DNA from: Eudromia elegans
Taxonomy: Eukaryota > Chordata > Aves > Tinamiformes > Tinamidae
Direction of reading: 5' to 3'
DNA: 64,000 nt
Assembly (NCBI GenBank): GCA_003342815.1
Contig: PTEX01000150.1
Span: 216,170 to 280,169 of the forward strand
In this document: piece after piece, positions 13,389-24,630 of the stretch
How positions within the stretch are numbered: position 1 is the stretch's first letter
Layout of the letters: every line of letters begins with the position of its first letter
Made by a program: the position numbers and the translations under genes
Notes under the pieces: model-generated
Told to the model about the DNA's origin: nothing
Databases searched by the model: none
Seen by the model: only the letters and a program-made list of their open reading frames with translations

Positions 13389-16004
13389 CTCCTCAGAAAG
13401 ATTTTATGTATGCAAACAGATTTTCTGTGAAACTCTTCTGGGCAATTTTATCTGGCCTGTGTTAAGACAAATCCAGTTATACTGATCTATTACTTCTATC
13501 TATGCACTTAGTTTTCTTCAGTTTAATAACATAAGGGAATAGGAAATTGTTTAAGCAATGAGACATGACATAGTATACCATGCTGTATTGTTGATTAATG
13601 TGCATCCTGTGTGAATGGGGAGTAAGACAAGTGTCTGCACCATATGCAGAGAGTGCATTAATCAATATTAATGTGTATTAACAGGTACTGAAAAGGAGTA
13701 TTGGAGAAGAGCTTTTTTTGGAGCCCAGTCCTGCTGTGATGCCAGTGGAAGACTGAGTCCTGTTGACACAAGGAGTCAGCCTGACCTCTGAGGCTGCAAC
13801 CTTAGGAAAGCTCATCTATTTGATGAACGCCATGCCATTGCATGTTGTGGAAGCTAAAAACATAAAAACTTGCATTGAGTCAAAGATAGACTGGAACAAT
13901 TTCACAAAACAGAATTAATTCTATTCCATAAATTGAAAGAAAACACCTCCCATTCAGGCAGTCTTTCAGCCTCAAATGACTGGAAGCAGGGAGTGTATCC
14001 GGGGAAGTATCATGCACCCTGTTCTTTCACTGTTTCCTACATACCTGCTTTTGGCCACCCTCAGAGATAGGATATGGAGCTTGAGAAACCTGCAGTGCAG
14101 TGTGACCAGTTCAGCACTCTTCTCACTTTTGTTTTTACAACTTATCTTTACAAAACCTAAGTAGTCCCCATAAGTAAATATAAGAGTTCACCTGTGATTC
14201 AGAAATCAGTCTGGGACACCTGCATGCCTACCTCCTTTAAAAAAAATGAACAGCACCATGACTTATTTTACTTTTTTTGAATAACTAGCTCTCTGTGAAC
14301 ATCAGCAGGAATCTGTAGTATCTTCTACAACAGAGACAAGGTACCACCAATCACCTGCTCCTGAGGATGCAGTAGCTTTCATTGCAAGGCTTTGATGAGG
14401 TTTAAGAGTTAATTGCCTAAAGACAAGAAACCAGCTAGGAGACATAAATCTGCAATACAAAGCACTGCAGGAACTCAGCAGTACAGACAGCTGAGGGCTG
14501 GTATTTTGCTTGGTATAAGGCAGTAGCTCATACTCTCTACTGAGTTCAGATGCATACCCGAGTTTCTCCTCTGCAGGGCAGAGACCTTACAAAGCAACTG
14601 CTATGCTAGGAAAACCTAAGAAATAACAATAACACTTTGCCTGCTGGAGCATATTAACTCTGCCCACAGCAGTCTCTCTGTGATAGCTAAACATTTACCC
14701 AAACTACTGAAATAAGTGTCTTTTTTTGTATTCCCGGCCTCCCCTCCAGCCTCTCTGTTACTTGAAGCCCCTCCTACTAGCACCGCAGCCAGAGTAGTTC
14801 AGCAGCCTAACAGCTCAAACAGTGCTTTCAAATGACTACTTTCGAATTAAGCTTCCCTAATACTTCCAGTCTAAAGTATTAATACAAATAATAAAAGCTA
14901 AGCTTTAGGGTTGGCTTGTTTCTAATCCATTCAGTCCAATGCTTAAAAATCTTTTTTTCAAGCCTTGAAGTGGCTTTTTTAAACTAGACTTTTTCAAATG
15001 ATAGGTAAACAAACAAATAGATTTGCATACTAATCACTTTTCAGCTCCATTTATTTTCATTCCTAAATAAAAGGAATGAATATTCAAAAAATGTCTGAAG
15101 GGAAAATCTGAAAACTGAGCATGAGAAAGCATCTTGCAAATGCCTCATCCTTTATCTCCCACATGAGCCGGCATTTGTAAATTAAGTCATGGATACTGCG
15201 ATCCGTACCTGTGCAAATCACTATAGACCACCCGACTTTACTGCACAGGCCAGACCAGAGCTTTGACTACTCACAAGACAGCCTGTAATATGAGCAAGGA
15301 ATGAGAGTGCCTGCAGGTGTTGAATTAATGCACCATGAAAGTAAAACTCTGCTGTGTTATAATGGAGCTAAAACCAGGCTTCTCAGTAGTGTTGACAGTA
15401 TTCAGCTCCCAGTGTATTTCCGACTTTGGGTACATAGACTACCTAGTAATTTCATTACATCTTGAAAATAGAGCAGGAGGAAAATCCATTTAGACTCTTA
15501 CAGACATAGGATCACATTTACCATTCTCTAAGAGATTGTCATGTGGTAAATAGAACCTGCTTCTTCAGTCCAACAACAAAGCAAGTTTCTCTTGCATCAC
15601 TATCAAAAGTGAAAATGAATAACAGAATGAAGTCACTGACTTCTAAGAAAAATAATTTAAATCATGGAGTTAACTAAAAAGTTAATAAAAGTCAAACTTT
15701 AGGAGAAAAAGTATATTTTAAAATAAAAAAGTTATTTTAAAATCAGAGATTAAATGATGTACTAGTAATTTCAACTTTACTGATCTCATTGATTTTGGAT
15801 GAGAATGGTCATGTAGACAGTGAAGAGAAGCCATCACCCAAGGAACTGCTTTTAAATAAGGCACCCACTCAGAAATGCCTCCACGGGTAATATCCACAAG
15901 TCAGACCAAATTGCCATTCCGTATGTGTGACATTTCCAAGGCTAGCTTGTAGTTTTGCCTCTTGGCATCCTAGTAAAGTGTGAAAATTTAGGTTTCTAGT
16001 TAAA
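13389..16004. other. Intergenic DNA, no gene seen
   Basis: No supported gene or repeat of note. The sequence is AT-rich and unique-looking up to the start of the CR1 copy at 16005. Confidence 0.65.
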
Positions 16005-16918
16005 GACATGGAGACGGAATGCACCCTGAGCAAGTTTGCTGATAACACCAAACTGACCAAGTGGTGGTCACTCCAGAGGGCTGTGCTGCCATTCAGAGGG
16101 ACCTGGACAGGTTGGAGAGTTGGGCAGAAAGGAACATCATGAGGTTCAACAAGGACAAGTGCAGAGTCCTGGTCCTGGGCAGGAATAACTCCAAGCATCA
16201 GGACAGATTAGGGGCTGACCTGCTGGAAAACAGCTCCACGGAGAGGGACTTGGGAGTCCTGGTTAACAAGTTAACCATGAGGCAGCAATGTGCCCTTGTG
16301 GCCAAGGCGGCCAATGGGATCCTGGCTGCATCAGAAGGAGTGTTGCCAGCAGGTTAAGGGAGGGGATCCTGCCCCTCGCAGCTCTGGTGAGGCCACACCT
16401 GGAGTATTGGGTGCAGTTCTGGGCTCCCCAGGACAAGAGGGATGTGGAGCTTCTAGAGAGGATCCAGTGCAGAGCGACAGAGATGATCAAGGTCCTGGAG
16501 CATCTATCATATAAAGAAAGATTAAACGAGTTGGGTCTGATTAGCCCAAATAGAGAAGAGAAAGATGATACTGGATCTAATCAATGTGTACAAATTCCTG
16601 AGGAATGATTGTAGGGAAGATGGGGCCAAACTCTTCTGGGGTGGTGGCCAGTGACAGGACAAGGGGTAATGGGTAAAAGTTGAAACACAGGAAGTTCCAT
16701 CTCCATGTGAGGAAGAACTTCTTTCCTGTGAGGCTGACAGAGCCCTGGAACAGGCTGCCCAGAGAGGATGTGGAGTCTCCTTCTCTGGAGATCTTCCCAA
16801 ACCACCTGGATGCCACCCTGTGCCATGTGCTCTAGGGGTCCCTGCTGGAGCAGGGGGGTTTGACTGGATGATCTCTAGAGGTCCCTTTCAACCTCAACCA
16901 TTCTGTGATTCTGTGATT
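16005..16918 (+). mobile_element. 5'-truncated CR1 LINE with ORF2 C-terminal region and 3' tail
   Basis: The fragment holds the end of CR1 ORF2 and the short 3' UTR. Translated segments match the family well: a 'LSKFAD' stretch near 16028 (the reverse-transcriptase FADD-type motif, here read as FADN), '[20 protein letters not shown]' at about 16070, '[14 protein letters not shown]'-like sequence near 16395 and '[12 protein letters not shown]' near 16510. These lie in different frames. At least two frame changes separate the 16061-16357, 16288-16608 and later segments, so no intact ORF2 remains. The ORF2 stop is near 16832-16834 and is followed by about 80 bases of 3' UTR, ending in two ATTCTGTG-type repeats near 16900-16918. 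The endonuclease and most of the reverse transcriptase are missing through 5' truncation. It is a dead copy, moderately young. Confidence 0.95.
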
Positions 16919-17446
16919 TTTTTTTACTTCTAGCATGTGATATGCTTTATTCTGACACCAGACCCTGAGTACTAACATAGACCTGTGTTTACAAGGGAGT
17001 TTCAGTTCTTCAGCACTGTTTTTCTTTACTTTAGATCTTCAGTTCAAGAATCATTATTGTTTCTTTCTACCTCATGTCTTGCATTGCCTCTTTTTATTGC
17101 ATGTACTAGTGCCTTTCTTCCTGAAGCATTTGAAGATTGCTCAGTTTATTTACATCCAGTAGCACATTAATACTTTCCACATTACAAAGTGTGCTCTTAG
17201 ATAATCCTTAGACATTAATTTAGTTAAATTTGATAGTCAGAACTCTCCAACATTGCTAGAGTTAACGATCTGATGCTTTAAAAGGCAAGAGACATTTCAA
17301 GTCAAATAGATCGTATTAATAGTTTTATTGAGCAATGCTAACAGAAGTGTGTTGTTCCACAATGTCCTCAAGCAAAGCCTTTATTAGCAGTTTAATGGTG
17401 ACAGAGTGTTCAAATCCATTAAGTATGAGGTAGTTTTTATTTCTGT

Positions 17447-17474
17447 AATGCACAATTACCATGCATTGTGCATT
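17447..17474. repeat. Perfect inverted repeat, 10-bp arms
   Basis: Arms AATGCACAAT (17447-17456) and ATTGTGCATT (17465-17474) are exact reverse complements around an 8-base spacer, TACCATGC. The arm contains ATTGTGCA, which resembles C/EBP-type half sites, but no function can be assigned from sequence alone. Confidence 0.8.
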
Positions 17475-18824
17475 AGCCTAAAATTGTAGATTAGAAAACA
17501 ATAACCATACAGCTCTACCAGGGTGCCCTGTCTTCTCTCAAAATGCATACATTTGGTATATGCAAATCACTCAAGTTTATCAACAGAGTCTTTGTGTTTC
17601 CAACTGCCTATGCTAAGGAAGAGAAAGACCCAGTGAAATCAAATGAATTAACTTGCTCCTGAAATATGGAGGTATCTGAGAGTATGGGTTTGGAAAATGG
17701 ATGCCTGGTGAACAAGGCAAGAGGTTAGAAAGCTGGGAAGAAAGGAGCAAGCTTCTCTCAGATACCTGAGCAAGTCAAAAGAGGACAGATACACAGATAC
17801 GATTTAAAGTTGCTGAGAAAATATACTCTACTTGCCAGGTTAGTTTACTTCATCTGAGGGTTTTCCCAAACTGAAGATTTTCTTAACCAGTGCAATGCTA
17901 CACAGTACTTCACACACATGCTCCAAAAAACAATTTCCTATACAGATAAAGGGCCTAATTCAACAAAGGTATCCTCATGTGATAGCCACATCATTTATGC
18001 TCAGAAAAATACCAAATATCATTACAACATCACAGATCTTTCAGCAGCTTTTGGACTTTCTCAAGAACAGATTGTCAACTGATGTTCCTAACATGAATAC
18101 AGAGATAACCTCTTTTAGGCGGAATAACTAAACAAATATCTGTGACAGTCAACTAAAGCCATGTACCTTGCAGCCAGTAAGTAGAATTGCTTTAAAATTG
18201 TAACAGCAATTCTATCATCAAAAGAATCAAAAAGTGCAGAAATCACACTGTAATAAAATGTTCCATCTTTATCCTTCCTTCCCATCTAGTGTGTTTGCCT
18301 AACATCTCACATCTACAGAAGAAAACTATGTTACCCCTAATAAGAGAGGTCTTATATAAAATAATGTAATAATGGGTGGGGATTGTGAAGTGCTATGTTC
18401 TGATTACCAGATAGCTTGCGTTGTTTATTTCTACTGTGGGTATTAGGCTGTACACAAATTACACACCACTCCCTCTGTGTCAGAGGCCATAGTAATTACA
18501 AGGCTTACATTTAGGCAAATACGCTAAGTAGTCTGCATGCTACGGATATTTTGGATAGGGTTCGTGGCTTCGTCATAGTAGGTGACGTGTAGTGATGAAA
18601 CACAACAGTAATCCATAGACTCAAAAGGCGTGGGAGCCATTGCCTTAGAAAACTAAGATTTTAGCAAATTGTCTAAACAGTCCTTAGTCAAGTAAACTTT
18701 GAGCACCCTGCTACACCCCCAAATAGAAAAGGCTGAACATAGCCATCCCAACTAATAGGGTGAAGAAGCCCATGTCGCAAATTCTTCTGACATTCATTTT
18801 ATTCTTTTGCTGCTTTGTCCCCAG

Positions 18825-18993
18825 ATACAAATGAACTTCTGCACCTACAATTTTCAAGAGAGAACCTTTGAAACTTTGCGTGATGCAACAGGGTCTGACT
18901 ACAATACAGCAAGGCCTGTAGCTGGAATAGGAGACGGCAGCAATTTCAGGGGAGAAGTGCAGACAATTGTTCCGAAGACACAGTGGCTGAATT
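18825..18993 (+). other. Candidate exon: open segment between splice-like sites
   Basis: A pyrimidine-rich tract ending in CCCCAG at 18824 looks like a good splice acceptor, and TT|GTAAGC at 18993/18994 looks like a good donor. The 169 bases between them are open in one frame and translate to a balanced, soluble-looking peptide containing the string RDATGSDYNTARPVAG. I do not recognise the protein. It could be an exon of a long non-coding RNA or of an unannotated lineage-specific gene, or a chance arrangement. No partner exon was found nearby. Confidence 0.2.
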
Positions 18994-19697
18994 GTAAGCC
19001 CATGAACTAAAAATCTATCTCAGATAATTGACATTTATTTGATTGAAACAGCAGGGTGCCCTCCATCAGAATGGGAGGAGACCATATGGAATAACAGTAT
19101 GAGTGGAGATAATGTTTGTCTGCTGAGTGTGTCAATGTGTTTAGAGATTATTCATAGGGCTCTAGGGATTCCACTATGGTAATGTTTCAGCTAAATTAGA
19201 ATCAGATTAATTGCTCTAATCTAATGGAAAGACAATGTTTATCAAATTATTGCTCCTTCACCACATGATATTGCAGTGTCATTACTCTTTGAGTTTAAAA
19301 AAATCAAAAGGCTCTCTTGTATCACATCTGCTCAAGAGCTCTGCAACGGTGCAGATTTCTGCACAGGAGAGCTAATGCAGTTTATAACTCTATGAAGTAA
19401 CCTATGAATTAGAGTGAAAGTTTTGTAAAAGATAAATCCACAATATTTGTGGATTCGTAGTCTTCGTAGTGAATGGTCACCATATATTAACTGGAGTGAT
19501 TTTGTCTTAGCTTTTTTTTTTTTTTCCCCTGAGGAAATAGTCTTCATTGTTCAAATCTTTTGGGTTTTTGTATATATTTTATTTCAGTGGAATAGTAAGT
19601 ATTGCATAGTAAGTGGCACCAAAACTGAACTATATAACAACAAATTAAGATTTCCCTCATTTGCTTTCACTTTCTTTATTTTCCCTTTTCATTTGGG

Positions 19698-19724
19698 AAA
19701 AAAAAAAAAAAAAAAAAAAAAAAA
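19698..19724. repeat. Poly-A tract, 27 bases
   Basis: An uninterrupted run of 27 A. No retrocopy or SINE body is recognisable upstream, so it is treated as a simple homopolymer. Confidence 0.9.
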
Positions 19725-22595
19725 GCTGAATACACAGAAAGAACTCCTAAAACCTTTGGGTTATTTCTTATGCTATGTAACTATTAAGGTTATTTTAGAT
19801 CACCTTTCAAAAGCCAAGTCTGAGAAGATGCTTAGCTCCTTAAAAACGCAGTCAAAACTTGCAGTTCCTGTAGCACTACACTACAAGTGTTGAGTGCCTC
19901 AGAGAATCAGACACTCTTTTGATGGTTTAATGGCTTGCACAGTTCAAGAATGTGTTTCAAGGATGTCTTTTAAGAGCTGATCCAGGTTTTTTTCCCTCGG
20001 TATTTTAGAGAATTATCACTGCATGCTGTAAATGCTAAAACACAACATTAAAATATTAGCCTTTTTAAAACAGCATCTAGTAAGCATGAGCTGCACTTTC
20101 AAAAGAGGGAAAGCATGACCTTTTCTCAAAAGAACTAATAAACCAACAAGGAATACTCCTCTAACCTGATTTTCCACTGTGTTACATTAATATGATGCCA
20201 CTGCAAAGCCATGGACTTCATAGGACTTTGTGTATCAGACTGGAACAATAGAAGACAGTCAGACATTTCATCTCTGCCTAATTTATAATGGTGACACCGT
20301 GTTTGTGAGGCATTCAGGCTGCATACTTAAGAGAGCACTGAAAAAATATTTTCTGGGCTTCCATAGTAACTAATAGTTGCTACTGCTTTAACCGGGTCAT
20401 ACATCCCTTCAAGACATATTTCACTGAAAAGCTGTTTAAGAAAAGTAAATACCTTTGTTAGTGCAATCTCCATAATGTGTATTAAAATACACAGTTTACA
20501 GTAGTTGGTCAAGCATAACCATGCAAGTGATTCAACGCTAGATGCAGAAGAGTGGTTACATATCCTTTCCCCAGTTAGTTTTCTCCCACAGGTACTACTA
20601 GACCCAAAGATACCAGATTTTTAGGGCAGAGCCATGTGTGCGTGGCAGAGGTGAGCAGGGGCTTGTTATGCTAGCTTTTGAACAGAGTTTTTTTCCATAA
20701 TGCTTTCCACCATGCATTTTGCTCAGACATACACAATGGTGTTTTATGGAAAACTATATCTTCATTCAAGTTATTTTCCCTTTTGAAAAAAAAAAAAAAA
20801 TGTTCACAGCACCTCTTCCATAGAAGGCTTTGAGTTTCAAGGCTTACTTTATAAAAAGTGGATCAAAGTGAGAGTGGCAAAAGCAAATCAAATTGGGCCA
20901 CATAAACCACATACAGTCTGAAGCCAGGATTACAGAGCCCCAGCCACTTGATCTTTGGCTAGTTTCATTACAAAGCTGCTTGTTAAACCCTTTTGGCTAC
21001 CCACCTTTTTATCCTTGCAGCTACCCAGCTATTTATACATCTGTTTGAAACTAACAGGAACATCTGCCCTCTTTCCTGGAGTTTTTGCACTACTTTTGAA
21101 GTGAGTAAGGCTCCAGGAGGAGGCAGGGTCTATGGCAGGGAGACACTTACTCTGCCATCAGTCAGTGCTTGGATCTAACTTCGTACTCTTTGTTCTGAGA
21201 GCTCCAGCAATAGCCTCCCTGGTGTTTTCTGTGCCACAGGAGCTGTGAATTGCCAGCCCAGTCGCTCCTCACTGCACTCGTGCAGTCTACACAGCACCAG
21301 GACCCACAGCACTGGGCACTGCTGCATAACAGGAGGATGCTCTGGCTTTCTGGGCAACACCATGACTCAAGCCATAACCCACACCTGGGAGATACTATGC
21401 AGGAAAAGCGTCCTGGTTTAGCAAAGATCTACAAATTTTGAAATATAGGTAGCTAATCTAAATGCTTAATTTAAATAGATCTCATTCATGGTCTCTAAAC
21501 TATACACCACTGTTATTCAGAAATGATTTAGAGTAGCTGTAGTCCCACGCAGGAGAGATGGTAACATGCTGTCAGGAAACCTTTGTTGGTAAAATATACG
21601 GCTTTATCTATTTAGAAGCAAAAAAACCCATCGTGCACATAGGAGACGCCATGTGGCAATGAATTAGCAGATTTGCAAACTAGCAGCAGGGGATAGTGTT
21701 TCTGAAGGAAAGTCCTTTACTAGAATCTGCAGGGTACTTCAAAAATGCTATTATTACTATCTATTAAAAATCATAGTGCTAAAAATGCATAGAATGCTTT
21801 ACAAAAAGATTAATGTTATGGTTTATTCCTTGCTCCAAAGAATTTAAAACACAGTTCTGCCTCCAGAGATGCTGTTGCCATGCTCACATAACCTTGAAAG
21901 ACCCAACAAAGTCAACAAAAGTTGCAGCCATAGAATGAAGAGTACTGCTGGGCCCTGATTCCATATAGGCAAAGAAAGCAAAGAAAGGCAATATCCAGGT
22001 TCCAATATTTTGACTGTGATTCTTCTTACAACTTGGTTTAACTTCACTGCATAAAATCCTGGACTCATCGCCAGCCATGGAAGTTTTATCACATATTTAA
22101 AGGGATTTTTATCTGATTTCAAGGAAGTCCTTCCAATCCACCTTTACATGATATTGGAATCCAGTTATGCTGCTTAACAGCAAAATTTACACCTGTACTC
22201 AGCCGAATATATTTCACTGAAGAATATATTCTAGTGTTTTCAGATTATTGAACAAAGGCAATATAGACCTAAATGATGTTTTCATTACTTTTGTGAGTAT
22301 ATATATGTTTGTATATTGTGTGCTTATACATATAGAAGAATTGAAAGAAAGCACATAATTTAGGAGGAAAAAAACATGTTTCCTTTTTTAATTTTGGCAG
22401 TTCATTTTTCTAGCACCCGATCATTATCAAAAATGTCATGCATTAAGAAATGAAACCAAAGGACTTCTACCTCTTTGATATGTATATCCCAGTGATGTGA
22501 TGGCAGAGAGATCTCCAGAACAATTAACGCTAACTACACTTTCTTTACAAGTCCTCATTCACATATGTACACAAAAGTCATAAAGATTTCGTGAT

Positions 22596-22619
22596 GATAG
22601 AAGTGTTAGCACTTCTATC
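22596..22619. repeat. Perfect stem-loop, 10-bp arms with 4-base loop
   Basis: GATAGAAGTG (22596-22605) and CACTTCTATC (22610-22619) are exact reverse complements around TTAG. This is a compact hairpin in DNA or RNA. It is too short for a microRNA precursor and has no attached terminator-like tract. Confidence 0.8.
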
Positions 22620-23194
22620 AAAAGTGCTTATTTTGCTATTCAGAATAAGTTCTGTTACTTAAGAATTTTCAGTGTCTTTCTACAGCTTTGTCTGTGCTAA
22701 TAATAATATGCTGCCGGAACCATTTTCTGTCAATTGAGTCAGTTGTGGAGCAGGGGCAAATCTCGATGAAAGATGCCATTAGTACTACAAATCAATGGAA
22801 ACAAAATACTAATATTTGTGTATGTCACACAGGGAGGCCATGTCCCATGCAGCAAAATGTAGATTTGCCCAGAGCAAGTCTGTCTGTATTTTCCGATTCC
22901 AGGAGACAAAGCAGAGGTCTTTTGGGAGCATGCCCTGTTCTCCAGTGCCCGTGTTTGCACATACCACAGTTTGCAGGACCTTCTAATGTGGAGAAAGGAC
23001 ATGCTGGAAGGAGGTTTAGATCCAGCCTGAGCAAGAGGACAAAAAGAAGCGGCCGGGAAAGCATCCTGCAGTATCACTTTGTTTTACCCCTCCAGTGTCT
23101 CTTGCAGTTTTATATATTTTCTCCAGCTGGAGGGTGGGGAAGAGCAAGAGTGTCTATTTATTGACCTAGCAAAGCAGTGTTAATTAGTCACAGG

Positions 23195-23227
<33 letters not shown>
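23195..23227. repeat. Poly-A tract, 33 bases
   Basis: The longest A run in the window, 33 uninterrupted A. It follows a moderately GC-rich 480-base stretch by about 30 bases, which is the arrangement of a retrocopy tail. However, no parent gene is recognised and no AATAAA signal is seen just upstream. Confidence 0.9.
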
Positions 23228-23229
<2 letters not shown>

Positions 23230-24284
23230 AGACTCAGCAAAGAAAATTTTCAGTCTCAGGCACTTCGCTGGAGCCAAGGCTGGACTGAAGGAGTGTTACT
23301 AATTCAATGTCCTCAATGTTAGGTCACATGTCACCCTGCTTACTTTATGCAGTATTTCTTCATTTTTTTGGCATCTCATCAGTAGAGCAAAACTTGGTCC
23401 TGATTTGACTTTGTAAAGATGTCACGACATAAATACTCACCATTGGCTTGTGCAGGGATATACAAAATTGTTGCATCAGTATGTAGATTCAGTTATATTA
23501 GCTATATTTTTAGCTACATTGAACCTTTCTGATCTTTAATGTAAATGTGCAACATACAGAAGGCATGTGTTACATATATAAAATACAGGAAGTGGAATAT
23601 TGTTTTAGCACAATGGCCTTATGCAACAACTCAATTTTTATCTAATTATCACAAATTAGGACATAATTTCTGAGCCAACATTGTTGCTGTAACTGATTTT
23701 CTGCTTGAACTGTGCAAACCCTAAAAGCCATTTGAAACTGGCAAGCTAGTGCTTATAATTGAGCTTATAAGCTTATAATTGAGAAAAAAGAGTTTGTGGT
23801 AAACTAAATGCACCAAGACTTTTCACCTGGTGCAAATTTTTACAGCTATTAACAAAACCTATTTAAATAGACCTCATGACACATGAGAAACTGCTCAAAT
23901 AGGTCTAGATGTGGCTCTTTAGCCTCATCTCACAGAAATAAGCCAGCGATCCCAGTGGAGCTCAACTGACCACAGAATTTAGTATTCTAGTAATAGAATA
24001 AACATGGAGCTGTGAAAACCAGGGTTGAATTGCTAGGTTTGAGGGACATACATGTACTTTGCATCTGTGTCTCAAAAAAAAAAAAGGAGGGGGGGTAGAG
24101 AGGGTAAGAAAGACCACAACACTTCTGCAATTGATTTGCCCTTTGTCACTGTCACAGATATGTTTTCCCTGTTTTGACAGGTAGTTGTAATTCTATTAGC
24201 AGCCCATCGACTGCCCTGTGAAATCGATCTGTGTTGGGCTAGCTGGGTCTTCTTAAACTAGCTGATTTATTACTTCTGCCTGTT

Positions 24285-24340
24285 AAAAAAAAGAAAGAAA
24301 GAAAGAAAGAAAAAAAAAAAAAAGAAAAAAAGGAAAAGAA
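24285..24340 (+). repeat. (GAAA)n-type purine microsatellite
   Basis: About 56 bases made only of A and G, with four or five GAAA units followed by a degenerate A-rich tail. A typical length-variable microsatellite. Confidence 0.9.
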
Positions 24341-24389
24341 GGTCTTCTGCCTCCACAGTGAACAAAGTACCTAAACAACGCCTGAAAAT

Positions 24390-24630
24390 GAATAATTTTG
24401 AGCCTCGCTGCTGGTTGTCTCAGCAGCAGATGAGCTGTGACCTTTCGCCAGCAGTTTTCCTGAGCCGCCTGCTGCTGCCGCCGTGTATAACTGATTGTCA
24501 ATTTCCCTTATTAATTTCCCTGGCTGTCTCATGCAGAAACGAGAAGATCTCATTCACCCTAAATGTCCTCAGCATCAATCTATTGTGTTTACCTAATTTT
24601 GCACTTTTGCATTGGACTGCCTGATGGCTG
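24390..24630. promoter_or_regulatory. Candidate conserved non-coding element
   Basis: Directly after the purine microsatellite the base composition changes to a balanced, motif-dense sequence. It has CAGCAG runs, TGACCTTTCG, TGATTGTCAATTT and a TTATTAATTT homeobox-like site. It resembles the texture of vertebrate developmental enhancers, and gene deserts are where these cluster. There is no direct evidence of conservation from this one sequence, so this is a guess to be tested by alignment. The open frames over it (up to 88 codons) look like chance. Confidence 0.22.

Larger units (their letters stand above)
16919..24284. other. Intergenic DNA, no supported gene
   Basis: Mostly featureless AT-rich DNA. 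It includes inverted repeats at 17447-17474 and 22596-22619, a splice-flanked open segment at 18825-18993, and poly-A tracts at 19698-19724 and 23195-23227, all listed separately. The longest open frame (158 codons, 22688-23164, +) has no recognisable domain. Confidence 0.6.
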
